From positions 1 through 12,909 of the forward strand of contig JAUWSZ010000019.1 of the NCBI GenBank assembly GCA_030609865.1: a DNA stretch of 12,909 bases. The letters are read 5' to 3'. The notes below the pieces were generated by a model. The model searched no databases and was not told the origin of the DNA. It saw only the letters and a program-made list of their open reading frames with translations. Source of the stretch: a bacterium (lineage in GTDB: Bacteria; Desulfobacterota; DSWW01). The translations under genes were made by a program, and so were the position numbers. Shown here piece by piece: positions 1 through 5,418 of this stretch (the first letter of the stretch is position 1; each line of letters begins with the position of its first letter).

Positions 1-546
1 CATGCCCACGCAGAGGGATTCCCTCACTCGCTCCTGGGCGGCGTCGGCGATGGCAGCGGCCTGCTTGAGGAGCTTGATCTCCTCGGAGTCCTTCACGTAC
101 GTAACGCGGTCGATCACCTCGAGGGAGTTGACGAATTTGGCCTTTGGCAGGGACTCCTGCAAAATTTCCAGCTCCGTGGCGAACAGATAGCCGGCCATCA
201 TCCGGGGGGAGTGGCCCAGCTCTATGCCTATGGTCGCCCCCTCGAAGCCCAGCTTCTTGATCTGGTTTACCGTCACCTCCCAGAGTTCCATGTCCGGAAG
301 GGGGGCACAGCCGACAACGTTGTCCATCCAGGAATCGTCCTTCACGCGTTCGAAATCCATCAGCAGGGTGTTCAGACCCACGTACCCGTCCTTTGAGACG
401 AGGGCAACGCTCCTCCAGGGGATGAAGGCCCCGCCGATGTAGGTTACGCTCTTCCCCCTCGTCGCGACGAGCAGATCGATGCCCTTCGAGGTCATCTCTT
501 CCTGGATTTTTACGATCCGCTTGAAGTAATCGATGTGCACGTCCAT
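1..546 (-). CDS. M24-family peptidase (Xaa-Pro aminopeptidase/creatinase-like), N-terminal part, cut by window edge
   Basis: Only the first 182 residues are present; the frame is open to base 1. The start ATG (546-544) has a perfect AGGAGG six bases upstream. Residues 1-145 look like a creatinase N-terminal domain, with the opening 'DYFKRIVKIQEEMTSKGID', then 'LLVATRGKSVTYIGG' and 'IGIELGHS'. Residues 146-175 give the hallmark domain junction of M24 proteins, 'RVTYVKDSEEIKLLKQAAA', where an invariant-like K-x-x-E-E-I precedes the first helix of the pita-bread catalytic domain. Family members use two metal ions to cleave X-Pro peptides or C-N bonds of creatine-like substrates. The metal ligands lie beyond the window, so activity and substrate cannot be judged. 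The stop of the upstream thioesterase gene overlaps the Shine-Dalgarno, which implies translational coupling and one operon. Confidence 0.82.
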   Translation of the reverse strand, partial: MDVHIDYFKRIVKIQEEMTSKGIDLLVATRGKSVTYIGGAFIPWRSVALVSKDGYVGLNTLLMDFERVKDDSWMDNVVGCAPLPDMELWEVTVNQIKKLGFEGATIGIELGHSPRMMAGYLFATELEILQESLPKAKFVNSLEVIDRVTYVKDSEEIKLLKQAAAIADAAQERVRESLCVGM

Positions 547-557
547 GGAACACCTCC

Positions 558-1061
558 TCAAGTGTCTTCGTTGTCCCGTGCATCGGAGCGATCGCTTTGC
601 TCCTTCATTTTCATCCTGTATTCCGGCTCGATAGCCGCCCTGATCAGGTTCGCATCACAGCGGGAGATTACGTTCCCCTGCTCTTCCATCAGCTCGCACA
701 CCACATGGGCGATTCGCTTGCCGGAGCGCACGATGCGTGCCCGGGCCAGTACCGGTTGGCCCACCTCGATCTTCCCAAGATAGTTTATGTGCAGGTCGAT
801 GGTGAGCATGAAGCCTTCTTTTTCCACCGTTGCGGATGTCATGCCGATCACATCGTCCATGATGGCTGCCTGCATGCCGCCGTGGAGAAGGCCTGCGGGA
901 TTCGCCATCTCGGGCCGGGTGACGAAGCGCACCTCCATCTCCCCCTCGTTGCAGGAAACGATCCGCCCGTCAAGCCACCGGGTGACAGGTGGGGCGCCCT
1001 CGAGCTTCTTGCCGATCGCTGCCCGAAAAAGCTCGACCATGGGGTTCGTTCTGTCGCTCAT
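558..1061 (-). CDS. PaaI-like hotdog-fold thioesterase
   Basis: A 167-residue protein with the single hotdog domain of the PaaI/YdiI acyl-CoA thioesterase group, which hydrolyse CoA thioesters in the cytoplasm. The signature is 'NPAGLLHGGMQAAIMDD' at about residues 54-70: HGG (60-62) starts the central helix and D69/D70 is the usual acidic position. Later strands read 'TIDLHINYLGKIEVGQPVLA' and 'HVVCELMEEQGNVISRCDA'. The last 20 residues are charged and not part of the fold. The frame is open further up to a GTG at 1136, but a good sigma-70-type promoter (1119-1148) overlaps that GTG, so I chose the ATG at 1061. Its Shine-Dalgarno is weak (CCGGAA). The TGA stop (560-558) runs into the ribosome site of the M24 peptidase gene, suggesting coupled translation. 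The acyl-CoA substrate is not identifiable. Confidence 0.85.
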   Translation of the reverse strand: MSDRTNPMVELFRAAIGKKLEGAPPVTRWLDGRIVSCNEGEMEVRFVTRPEMANPAGLLHGGMQAAIMDDVIGMTSATVEKEGFMLTIDLHINYLGKIEVGQPVLARARIVRSGKRIAHVVCELMEEQGNVISRCDANLIRAAIEPEYRMKMKEQSDRSDARDNEDT

Positions 1062-1118
1062 GTGCACGCTTTTTCCGGAGAGAGTGAGGGCAAAGGGGAA
1101 TTTTCTCACGTCCGAGGG

Positions 1119-1148
1119 ATCATAGATAAAAAGCACTCAGGGTGTCAA
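1119..1148 (-). promoter_or_regulatory. Sigma-70-type promoter for the thioesterase/M24 operon
   Basis: Read on the minus strand: TTGACA (1148-1143), an 18-base spacer, then TATGAT (1124-1119). The -35 is consensus and the -10 matches five of six. Transcription would begin near 1112, giving a leader of about 50 bases to the ATG at 1061. The site rules against the upstream GTG (1136) as start. No experimental support is available. Confidence 0.55.
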
Positions 1149-1196
1149 CGAGAGGACCACCCCCTGTCCTGCATCTCCTGCGAAGGGGTCGGGGTT

Positions 1197-1216
1197 TCTC
1201 GAGGCGTTCCTCGAGA
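1197..1216. repeat. Perfect 8-bp inverted repeat between genes
   Basis: TCTCGAGG (1197-1204), loop CGTT, CCTCGAGA (1209-1216). It lies between the RuvC-like gene's end and the thioesterase promoter. There is no T-tract on either side, so it is not a convincing intrinsic terminator. It could be a protein-binding palindrome, a Rho-linked hairpin or chance. Confidence 0.4.
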
Positions 1217-1260
1217 GCAGCCTTGGGAGTAAGACTCTACACCCCTCCAGTACGACAGGG

Positions 1261-1389
1261 ATGAACAGAGGGGACAAAAGGGTGGCCCTCAATATGGGCA
1301 TGCTGGTCGTACCCCTCTTCTTCCTGTTCCTGCTGAGGCGGGGGTTGATCCGCAAGTGGGAGGCGATACGCGTTCGATCGTCCTCGTAG
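1261..1389 (+). CDS. Possible small membrane protein (42 aa), unverified
   Basis: An ATG-to-TAG frame of 42 codons lies in the 330-base gap between two minus-strand genes and ends two bases from the RuvC-like stop, so the two would be convergent. The peptide has a basic start (MNRGDKR), a short hydrophobic run 'MLVVPLFFLFLL' at residues 14-25, and a basic tail (RRGLIRKW), which is the pattern of a small inner-membrane protein with one segment. Against it: the purine run ACAGGG directly abuts the ATG, so there is no well-spaced Shine-Dalgarno, the hydrophobic stretch is short for a bilayer, and no promoter is obvious. ATGs at codons 12 and 14 are alternatives. I recognise no family. Apart from this frame, the gap 1062-1391 holds only the promoter at 1119-1148 and the palindrome at 1197-1216. 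Confidence 0.25.
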   Translation: MNRGDKRVALNMGMLVVPLFFLFLLRRGLIRKWEAIRVRSSS

Positions 1390-1391
1390 GC

Positions 1392-1859
1392 TCATCTCCT
1401 CACCTCGGAAGGTATGCGTTTCAACCAGCCCGCTTCCAGTACGCCCCACAGCCCGAGGACGATGGCTTCCGCGGCGTCGTGTCGCAGGGACGTGGGCCGT
1501 GGCGCCCCGGACCATTCGATAATCTTTCGGGCCATCTCGTCGGCGCTCTGCTTCGCCTTCGGGCCGCTCGACTGCTCGCGCCTGTAGAGCAGCCTGCTCC
1601 GCCACACCTCTGCACTGACGCGCCGCACCGAGACGTTCCGGCCTTTCGCCTCACGCTCCCAGATTTCGGCCAGGGCCCTGTCCCCCTCCAGCACCATCCA
1701 TCCCAGGTCTGGAATTTCCCCGAGAACGCCGTTGGCGCCGCGCCGGAGCCGATCCCTGCTGCCGAAGTTCTTCGATCGGTACCAGATCAACCTCCCGCTC
1801 TGCCCGTACAGTGCGAGGCCTGTTCGGAGACCGAGATCCACGGCCAGGAGTGAATCCAT
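1392..1859 (-). CDS. RuvC/RNase H-fold protein (putative Holliday-junction-resolvase-like nuclease)
   Basis: A 155-residue protein with the layout of the RuvC branch of the RNase H superfamily. Strand 1 is 'LLAVDLGLRTGLALYG' with D8. A central acidic strand is 'WMVLEGDRALAEIW' (E58, D60). A C-terminal helix is 'RHDAAEAIVLGLWGV' (H127, D128, E131), equivalent to the HxxD/HDxxD motif of resolvases. These give the D-E-D triad expected for two-metal catalysis, so the protein looks catalytically intact. RuvC itself is a little longer and has a different motif context, so this is a relative, not the housekeeping ruvC. It is not next to ruvA, ruvB or a mobile element. The ATG at 1859 was chosen because AGGTG lies six bases upstream and the fold begins at once; the frame extends to 1967 through repetitive DNA without family features. 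Function is uncertain. Confidence 0.65.
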   Translation of the reverse strand: MDSLLAVDLGLRTGLALYGQSGRLIWYRSKNFGSRDRLRRGANGVLGEIPDLGWMVLEGDRALAEIWEREAKGRNVSVRRVSAEVWRSRLLYRREQSSGPKAKQSADEMARKIIEWSGAPRPTSLRHDAAEAIVLGLWGVLEAGWLKRIPSEVRR

Positions 1860-1926
1860 TGCGATCACCTGTTCCGTTTCGATTTGTTTGGGCTCCGTTT
1901 CTCCCTCGGTGGAGTGGGTGGGGGCC

Positions 1927-1959
1927 TGACCCCTGATCCCGGACCCCTGACCCCCGATC
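1927..1959. repeat. Short tandem GACCCCTGA repeat upstream of the RuvC-like gene
   Basis: GACCCCTGA occurs at 1928-1936 and again at 1942-1950, a period of 14 bases, within a run of related CTGACCCC/CCCGATC units. It sits between the stop of the phosphotransferase gene (1972) and the RuvC-like start. Similar TGACCCC repeats are scattered between genes in many GC-rich genomes. No coding or promoter role is visible. Confidence 0.5.
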
Positions 1960-1971
1960 GCAAGCAACCCG

Positions 1972-2931
1972 CTAGGCCGCTTGACCCCAGAAGTCCTTCA
2001 GGGCCTCACGGTTGTCGATCAGCAGGTTTATGTACGTGACCTCCAGATCGATCATTTCCTTGTCTCGTCTGCGCAGCCAGTCCGACAGCCAGGCAAACCG
2101 AATCGCAACCACCCATTCGACGAGATATTCCCAACCTGCGCGGGAGATGGCACCGGCCTTTGCCATCTCTGATATCAAGGAGAGCACAAGGCCTTGGTTC
2201 AAGCCGGCCGGATCCTCGAAGCCCACGCAGCCGATCAGGTTTGCCATGTCGTACACTTCGGGCTTGTACCCCAGGAACTCCCAGTCGATCACGGACTTGA
2301 TGCCGTCTTCGGACCAGATCACGTTCAGCGCGTGGAAATCGCCGTGGCAGAAGACGATCGGAAATTTGTCGTGAACGTGGACGAACTGCTGTCCAATGTA
2401 GTCGAGAGGCTGCTTCAGCGCCTTGCGTGTTTCCGGGTTGTACCTTCCCATGGTCTCGAGCAACTCACCCATGAAGCCGGTGATTGAGAAGGGCCTTTCC
2501 TCGTCGAAGAAGGGGATGCCCTGCGCCTTGGTTCGAAGATCCAGGAGAAAGTCCGCGCATGCCTTTCCCCGCCATCTGTCGAGCACGTAGGCGGGTCTTG
2601 GCAGTGGAACGCCCTCCACGTAAGGCCTGATCTGCCATTCCCGGGTCCCGTGGAGAACGACCGATTCGGCCCTTTCGTCCGACAGATAGGGGTGCACGGC
2701 CCTGAGGCCCTTCCCGCGAAGATGGGCGAGTGTCTTGCTGATCGTGAGTTTGTGTTCGTGGAGGTCTGATGCCGGGTTTTCCAGCACCCACAGCCCGTGG
2801 TCCTCGTCCTCGATGGCGATGCGGTATACCGTCCGCTCCGGACTGCCCGCGATATCGATATCCGGGCGGAATTTCCTGAATTTTACGCTCCAGGACGAAA
2901 CGATTTCTCTGATTGATTCATCAGTATACAT
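1972..2931 (-). CDS. Aminoglycoside phosphotransferase-fold (APH/choline kinase-like) kinase
   Basis: A full-length 319-residue small-molecule kinase of the APH/homoserine kinase/choline kinase fold. The catalytic loop (Brenner motif) is 'FCHGDFHALNVIW' (H196-G-D198-F-H200, N203). The metal-binding DFG-equivalent is 'VIDWEFLG' (D216). The N lobe includes 'TVYRIAIEDEDHGLWVLEN', followed by a region with 'IRPYVEGVPLP', the hinge-like motif of this family. The start ATG is preceded by CCGGAG at five-base spacing. The substrate could be an amino alcohol, sugar or amino acid; nothing here points to antibiotic resistance. A strong minus-strand promoter at 3017-3045 would drive it with a leader of about 80 bases. 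The RuvC-like gene follows after about 110 bases of repeat DNA. Confidence 0.82.
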   Translation of the reverse strand: MYTDESIREIVSSWSVKFRKFRPDIDIAGSPERTVYRIAIEDEDHGLWVLENPASDLHEHKLTISKTLAHLRGKGLRAVHPYLSDERAESVVLHGTREWQIRPYVEGVPLPRPAYVLDRWRGKACADFLLDLRTKAQGIPFFDEERPFSITGFMGELLETMGRYNPETRKALKQPLDYIGQQFVHVHDKFPIVFCHGDFHALNVIWSEDGIKSVIDWEFLGYKPEVYDMANLIGCVGFEDPAGLNQGLVLSLISEMAKAGAISRAGWEYLVEWVVAIRFAWLSDWLRRRDKEMIDLEVTYINLLIDNREALKDFWGQAA

Positions 2932-2994
2932 AAGACTCCGGCTCTCACGCCTTCGCTGTCTACTTTTTCAGCGAGTTCCCTGCTCGCCAGAGGT

Positions 2995-3021
2995 TTGACA
3001 CTGCGGCAACTAAATGATAAT
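2995..3021 (+). promoter_or_regulatory. Promoter for the rubredoxin-flavodoxin genes
   Basis: TTGACA (2995-3000) is a consensus -35. GATAAT (3016-3021) matches the -10 in five of six positions at a 15-base spacing, which is short and may require an activator. The predicted leader is about 75 bases and contains a hairpin at 3060-3076. The -10 overlaps that of the divergent promoter and a Fur-like box. Confidence 0.45.
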
Positions 3022-3030
3022 AGTTATTGT
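3015..3030. promoter_or_regulatory. Fur-like operator in the divergent promoter region
   Basis: The AT-rich stretch TGATAATAGTTATTGT matches the left half of the Fur 7-1-7 consensus (TGATAAT) exactly and the right half (ATTATCA) in four of seven positions. It covers the -10 elements of both divergent promoters, so a bound repressor would shut both. Iron control of a flavodoxin/rubredoxin pair is a known theme. The site is imperfect and unverified. Confidence 0.35.
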
Positions 3031-3045
3031 TAACAGTCCAGTCAA
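3017..3045 (-). promoter_or_regulatory. Promoter for the APH-fold kinase gene
   Basis: On the minus strand: TTGACT (3045-3040), a 17-base spacer, TATTAT (3022-3017). Both hexamers match the sigma-70 consensus in five of six positions at ideal spacing. This is the best-looking promoter in the window. Confidence 0.6.
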
Positions 3046-3059
3046 GCAGTAGTTCTCGA

Positions 3060-3076
3060 TCCGGCAATCTGCCGGA
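3060..3076 (+). promoter_or_regulatory. Small hairpin in the rubredoxin leader
   Basis: TCCGGCA, loop ATC, TGCCGGA: a perfect 7-bp stem inside the predicted 5' leader, ending about 28 bases before the GTG start. It leaves the ribosome site (GGGGGA) free. It may stabilise the leader; no T-tract follows. Confidence 0.4.
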
Positions 3077-3104
3077 ACCCACCCAATAATCAGGGGGAAA
3101 CAAC

Positions 3105-3320
3105 GTGGCAAAGCCGGAAGAGATGTACCAGTGTCAGGCGACCGCAACTTGCGGCTACATTTACAACCCGGACCGGGGCGACAAGAAGGGCAAAATCCCC
3201 AAGGGGACCGCCTTTGCTGATCTGCCCGACGATTGGAAATGCCCGTCCTGCGGGGCCTCCAAGAAGTCCTTCAAGCCCCTGGCCGGACCCGGGTCGGTCA
3301 TGGAGGAGCAGAAGCAGTAG
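3105..3320 (+). CDS. Rubredoxin with enlarged first cysteine loop
   Basis: A 71-residue one-iron redox protein. The second ligand knuckle is canonical: 'DDWKCPSCGASKKSF' (C46, C49), preceded by 'GTAFADLP'. The first knuckle is unusual: 'YQCQATATCGYIYNP' places C10 and C16 five residues apart instead of two. From memory, sulfate-reducer rubredoxins with C-x4-C exist; five is longer still. The rest, including 'CGYIYNPDRGD', is typical, so iron binding by four cysteines remains likely, with altered potential or partner choice possible. It is about 15-20 residues longer than classic rubredoxin, mostly in a tail rich in Glu/Gln/Lys. The start is GTG at 3105 with GGGGGA six to seven bases upstream. 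It precedes the flavodoxin gene by 73 bases, and the pair probably acts in cytoplasmic electron transfer or oxygen/peroxide defence. Confidence 0.9.
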   Translation: MAKPEEMYQCQATATCGYIYNPDRGDKKGKIPKGTAFADLPDDWKCPSCGASKKSFKPLAGPGSVMEEQKQ

Positions 3321-3393
3321 GGCTTGCCGGGGAACTCGGAGTAACGAGCCTGGATCTTCAAAATTCCTACAAACAAGGAAAGGAGAATTCAGA

Positions 3394-3840
3394 ATGAGCA
3401 AGGTTTTGATCGCCTACGACAGCAGAACAGGGCACACGGGGAAGATGGCGGAATTCGTGGCGGAAGGTGTTCGAATGGGTGGAAACGAGGTCGACAGCAA
3501 GAAGATCAGTGAGCTCAAGAAGGAGGATGCCCTCAAAGGGTACGATGCATACGTTCTGGGCTGCCCGACATACCATCGGGACATGACCGGCGGAATGAAG
3601 ACCTTTCTGTTCCTGATGGAGAAGGCAGGACTCGAAGGAAAAGTAGGCGGCGCCTTTGGATCCTACACGCACAGCGGAGACGCCCCGGGCATCATCTACG
3701 ACACGATGGAGTACGTGTTCAAGATGAAGATGAGTGACCTTGGGTCCTTCAACCTGAAGGAGGCCCTTGTGGGTGACAAAGAGGGCCTTCGTGCCTGTCA
3801 GGACTATGGAAAGGGCATCAACGAGAAGCTCGAGAAGTAG
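3394..3840 (+). CDS. Flavodoxin (FMN-binding, short-chain)
   Basis: A complete 148-residue flavodoxin-fold electron carrier. The FMN phosphate loop is 'DSRTGHTGKMA' (T12-G-H-T15), matching T/S-x-T-G-x-T. The 50s loop is 'GCPTYHRDMTGGMKTFL' (57-72). The 90s loop is 'GSYTHSGDAPG' (89-99), with aromatic Y91 placed to stack on the flavin. The size and 'GGAFGSY' motif resemble the flavodoxin domain fused to diiron oxygen reductases (FprA/ROO), so this could be a detached partner of such an enzyme or a NAD(P)H:quinone-type flavodoxin. The start ATG has AGGAGA at good spacing; a longer reading from 3214 overlaps the rubredoxin gene and is rejected. Co-transcription with rubredoxin from the promoter at 2995 is likely, and control by iron through the Fur-like box is plausible because flavodoxins often replace ferredoxin under iron limitation. 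Confidence 0.88.
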   Translation: MSKVLIAYDSRTGHTGKMAEFVAEGVRMGGNEVDSKKISELKKEDALKGYDAYVLGCPTYHRDMTGGMKTFLFLMEKAGLEGKVGGAFGSYTHSGDAPGIIYDTMEYVFKMKMSDLGSFNLKEALVGDKEGLRACQDYGKGINEKLEK

Positions 3841-3853
3841 TCTGCTGCAACAC

Positions 3854-3886
3854 AAAAAATGGCCTCCCCCTTACACGGGGGAGGCC
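3854..3886 (-). terminator. Strong hairpin; intrinsic terminator for minus-strand transcripts
   Basis: A perfect 10-bp stem, GGCCTCCCCC (3861-3870) and GGGGGAGGCC (3877-3886), with a TTACAC loop. Six A's at 3854-3859 become a U6 tract on the minus strand, so it should stop transcription coming from the DUF3179 gene. In the plus direction only TT follows, so it would end flavodoxin mRNA weakly or just protect its 3' end. It starts 20 bases after the flavodoxin stop. Confidence 0.75.
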
Positions 3887-4224
3887 TTCGGAGGGGGGAA
3901 GGAGGGTTGGGTTGAGGGTTGACCGGGTTTCTCTGTTTGTTGCTGTCCCTTTATGATCATCTTTGCCGTCGCCGGGCATGGAATGTTTGAATGCCTTCCC
4001 GATTCACCGGAGCCACGCAGGCTCTGTTCCCTTGTTCTCTAACAAGATGCGTGCCAGAGCGGGCGTGGAGGCGGGAGCACGTTTCTAAGCATCGATGGTT
4101 GTTGAGAAAATTCGCTGCAAAGGCCCACGCAAGCTTCCGGGCAAGGGGCGATCAGGCCCCTCCATGCCGGAGCCGATTCTCTCTTTGATCAGGCGGGCCT
4201 CTCATTTTGATAAGAACGCGGGCC
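3887..4224. other. Gene-free stretch between convergent genes
   Basis: The short frames in this stretch (for example 3991-4188) have no ribosome site or family features. It holds a G-rich stretch at 3893-3927 and a weak 5-bp palindrome near 4146-4161. I see no RNA gene or promoter of note. Confidence 0.5.
3893..3927 (+). other. Potential G-quadruplex
   Basis: Five runs of at least three G's (3893-3898, 3904-3906, 3909-3911, 3916-3918, 3925-3927) separated by loops of two to six bases satisfy the usual G3+N1-7 rule on the plus strand. It begins six bases after the terminator hairpin, in DNA with no gene. It could act as a replication or transcription block or be a by-product of polypurine composition. 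Confidence 0.4.
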
Positions 4225-5277
4225 CTAAGGTGCGATTCTGGTGTTGGGATAGAAGGTGCTCCACGCGAACCAGAAGGCAGCCGTCACCCGCAGGGGTTCA
4301 AGGCGCTCGCCCTTTCGCTTCCCCTTTACACAGACGCCTCGATCGAGGTCCCAGATGGAACCGGTCTCCTTGTCTGCGTATTCCCCCGGCTCGGGGCCCT
4401 GCCGGAAGGTAAGGCCTCCCTTGCCCCTCCGGGCGATGTAGGCCCGGACCCCGTTGTCGGATGTACGGACGACGAGGACCTCCCTTTCGCCGAGGGTCGC
4501 CCCAAGAAGGTCACCCTTTTTCATCTTCTTGTCCGGAACGGCAAGAGAGTGGGGCCCGTCCGTGATACCGTGGACAAGCTCCTTGCCGGGCATCCGGTCC
4601 CTCAGCCATTCTGTTCGAAACAGCCCATATCTGGTGGGGTCCTTGAAGTAGGCCTCGTAGTTGGAAGAACGGATTTCCCTGGACTTCTTCAGCAGCTTCG
4701 TGTCCGGATGGGTTCGGTGCCAGTCCGACCACGTTGTCTGCACGACGGGAACCGTGGAGAGGGTGAGCCCCTTGTGTTCTCCCGCCAACCCCTCGCCGGT
4801 GATGTGGCTCCAGAGGTTCCCGGTCTCGAGATCCTGCATGACCAGGCCATTGCGCCAGAGCTTGCCGGAGACGATCAGGGTAAGCGGCTGCTTGTCGACT
4901 CGACGGACGTAGACTACGCCCGTGTGGCAAAGGGGTCACCAGGTAACGGCGATCGGAGTCCCGCCGATCTGGTCGTTGACGATTTCGTGGGCATCGAGTT
5001 GCCAGAGAGAATAGGCCCTCGTTTCCCCGCCGTAGAGAAGCCCCATCACGGGCTCGTCCGGGGACATCTGCTGGCGAGCTTCTTCGCCCGTTACGTATAC
5101 GGGATCCATGATAGCGGGAATAGCCCCCGGGGGCAGCACCTCGTAGATGGGATCACCGTCGACAACCGGGAACACTCCCGCCGGGTTCTCGCTGCCGTAG
5201 CCGTTCGAGACGAGAAGAACCGCGCCTATGAGCGCGGTGGTTGCCACTAAGAAGACATGTTTGAATTTGAATTCCAT
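4225..5277 (-). CDS. DUF3179 selenoprotein candidate (UGA-encoded Sec114, U-x-x-C motif)
   Basis: A 350-residue DUF3179 protein read through one in-frame TGA at 4938-4936. Residues 1-28 carry a basic start and a hydrophobic segment (about 8-24), a signal peptide or anchor, so the domain should face outside the cytoplasm. Family motifs before the TGA: 'LPPGAIPAIMDPVYVTGEEA', 'RAYSLWQLDAHEIVNDQIGG' and 'TPIAVTW'. The TGA is codon 114, then P-L-C-H-T-G, so the normal CPLC becomes U-P-L-C (U114, C117). Motifs after it: 'VSGKLWRNGLVMQDLETG', 'NLWSHITGEGLAG', 'HRTHPDT' and C-terminal 'FWFAWSTFYPNT'. No frame shift is needed and the final stop is TAG. A SECIS-like hairpin follows the TGA. The ATG has GGAGGA close upstream. 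DUF3179 has no settled function; a U-x-x-C pair suggests thiol/disulfide or peroxide chemistry, which is inference. The gene lies behind the ECF sigma/anti-sigma pair, with a matching promoter. A nonsense mutation or read error is the alternative. Confidence 0.85.
4903..4923 (-). promoter_or_regulatory. Candidate bacterial SECIS element
   Basis: On the mRNA, ACGGGCGUA pairs with UACGUCCGU (nine pairs including one G-U) around a GUC tip. The stem begins 12 bases after the UGA and the tip lies 21 bases after it, inside the window used for SelB-dependent elements. The tip context A-GUCU-A resembles the GGUCU loop of the E. coli fdhF SECIS, and the G-U wobble sits where a helix irregularity is tolerated. 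This is hand folding only. Confidence 0.6.
4936..4938 (-). other. In-frame UGA codon, probable selenocysteine insertion site
   Basis: This TGA separates two same-frame segments of 113 and 236 codons of one DUF3179 protein and replaces the first Cys of the CPLC motif. TGA is used as a true stop in the thioesterase, RuvC-like, ThDP enzyme, lutA, lutB and lutC genes, so general reassignment of TGA is excluded. Confidence 0.8.
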
Positions 5278-5300
5278 TCTTCCTCCATGCGAAAGCCGTC

Positions 5301-5319
5301 ATCCCCGCGAAGCGGGGAT
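5301..5319. repeat. Palindromic intergenic repeat (CCCCGC-GAA-GCGGGG)
   Basis: ATCCCCGC (5301-5308), GAA, GCGGGGAT (5312-5319): a perfect 8-bp palindrome of the widespread 'CCCGCGAAGCGGG' dispersed-repeat type. It lies 24 bases upstream of the DUF3179 start, in its predicted 5' leader, just before the ribosome site, so the hairpin could influence translation. Confidence 0.6.
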
Positions 5320-5359
5320 CCATTGGCGCAGTGTGCTGATGGGCTCCCCCTCATCCTGA

Positions 5360-5383
5360 CCTTCTCCCCAAAAGGGGAGAAGG
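5360..5383. repeat. Palindromic intergenic repeat (10-bp stem, AAAA loop)
   Basis: CCTTCTCCCC (5360-5369), AAAA, GGGGAGAAGG (5374-5383): perfect 10-bp stem. The flanking 'CCCTCATCCTGA' text is typical of a dispersed repeat seen between genes in many GC-rich proteobacteria. No U-tract follows on either strand, so it is not a standard terminator. It lies in the predicted DUF3179 leader. Confidence 0.6.
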
Positions 5384-5418
5384 AATTGCCAATTAGACAA
5401 GTGGTAGTACACTCGCAA

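Noticed and set aside
1062..1136. N-terminal extension of the thioesterase to GTG 1136
   Set aside because: No ribosome site, and a sigma-70 promoter overlaps the GTG.
1237..1605. 122-codon minus-strand frame overlapping the end of the RuvC-like gene
   Set aside because: It overlaps the real gene in another frame and has a charged low-complexity composition without motifs.
4225..4839. Separate 204-residue gene starting at the Met after the UGA
   Set aside because: It starts mid-domain with no ribosome site, and the 32 codons between the UGA and this Met also encode conserved DUF3179 sequence.
4936..4938. Genetic code change (UGA read as Trp or Cys generally)
   Set aside because: TGA terminates at least six other intact genes in this window.
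4207..5250. 347-codon open frame on the plus strand, antisense to the DUF3179 gene
   Set aside because: It has no family motifs or ribosome site and is a shadow of the GC-rich coding strand. A gene caller could prefer it because the real gene is split by the UGA.
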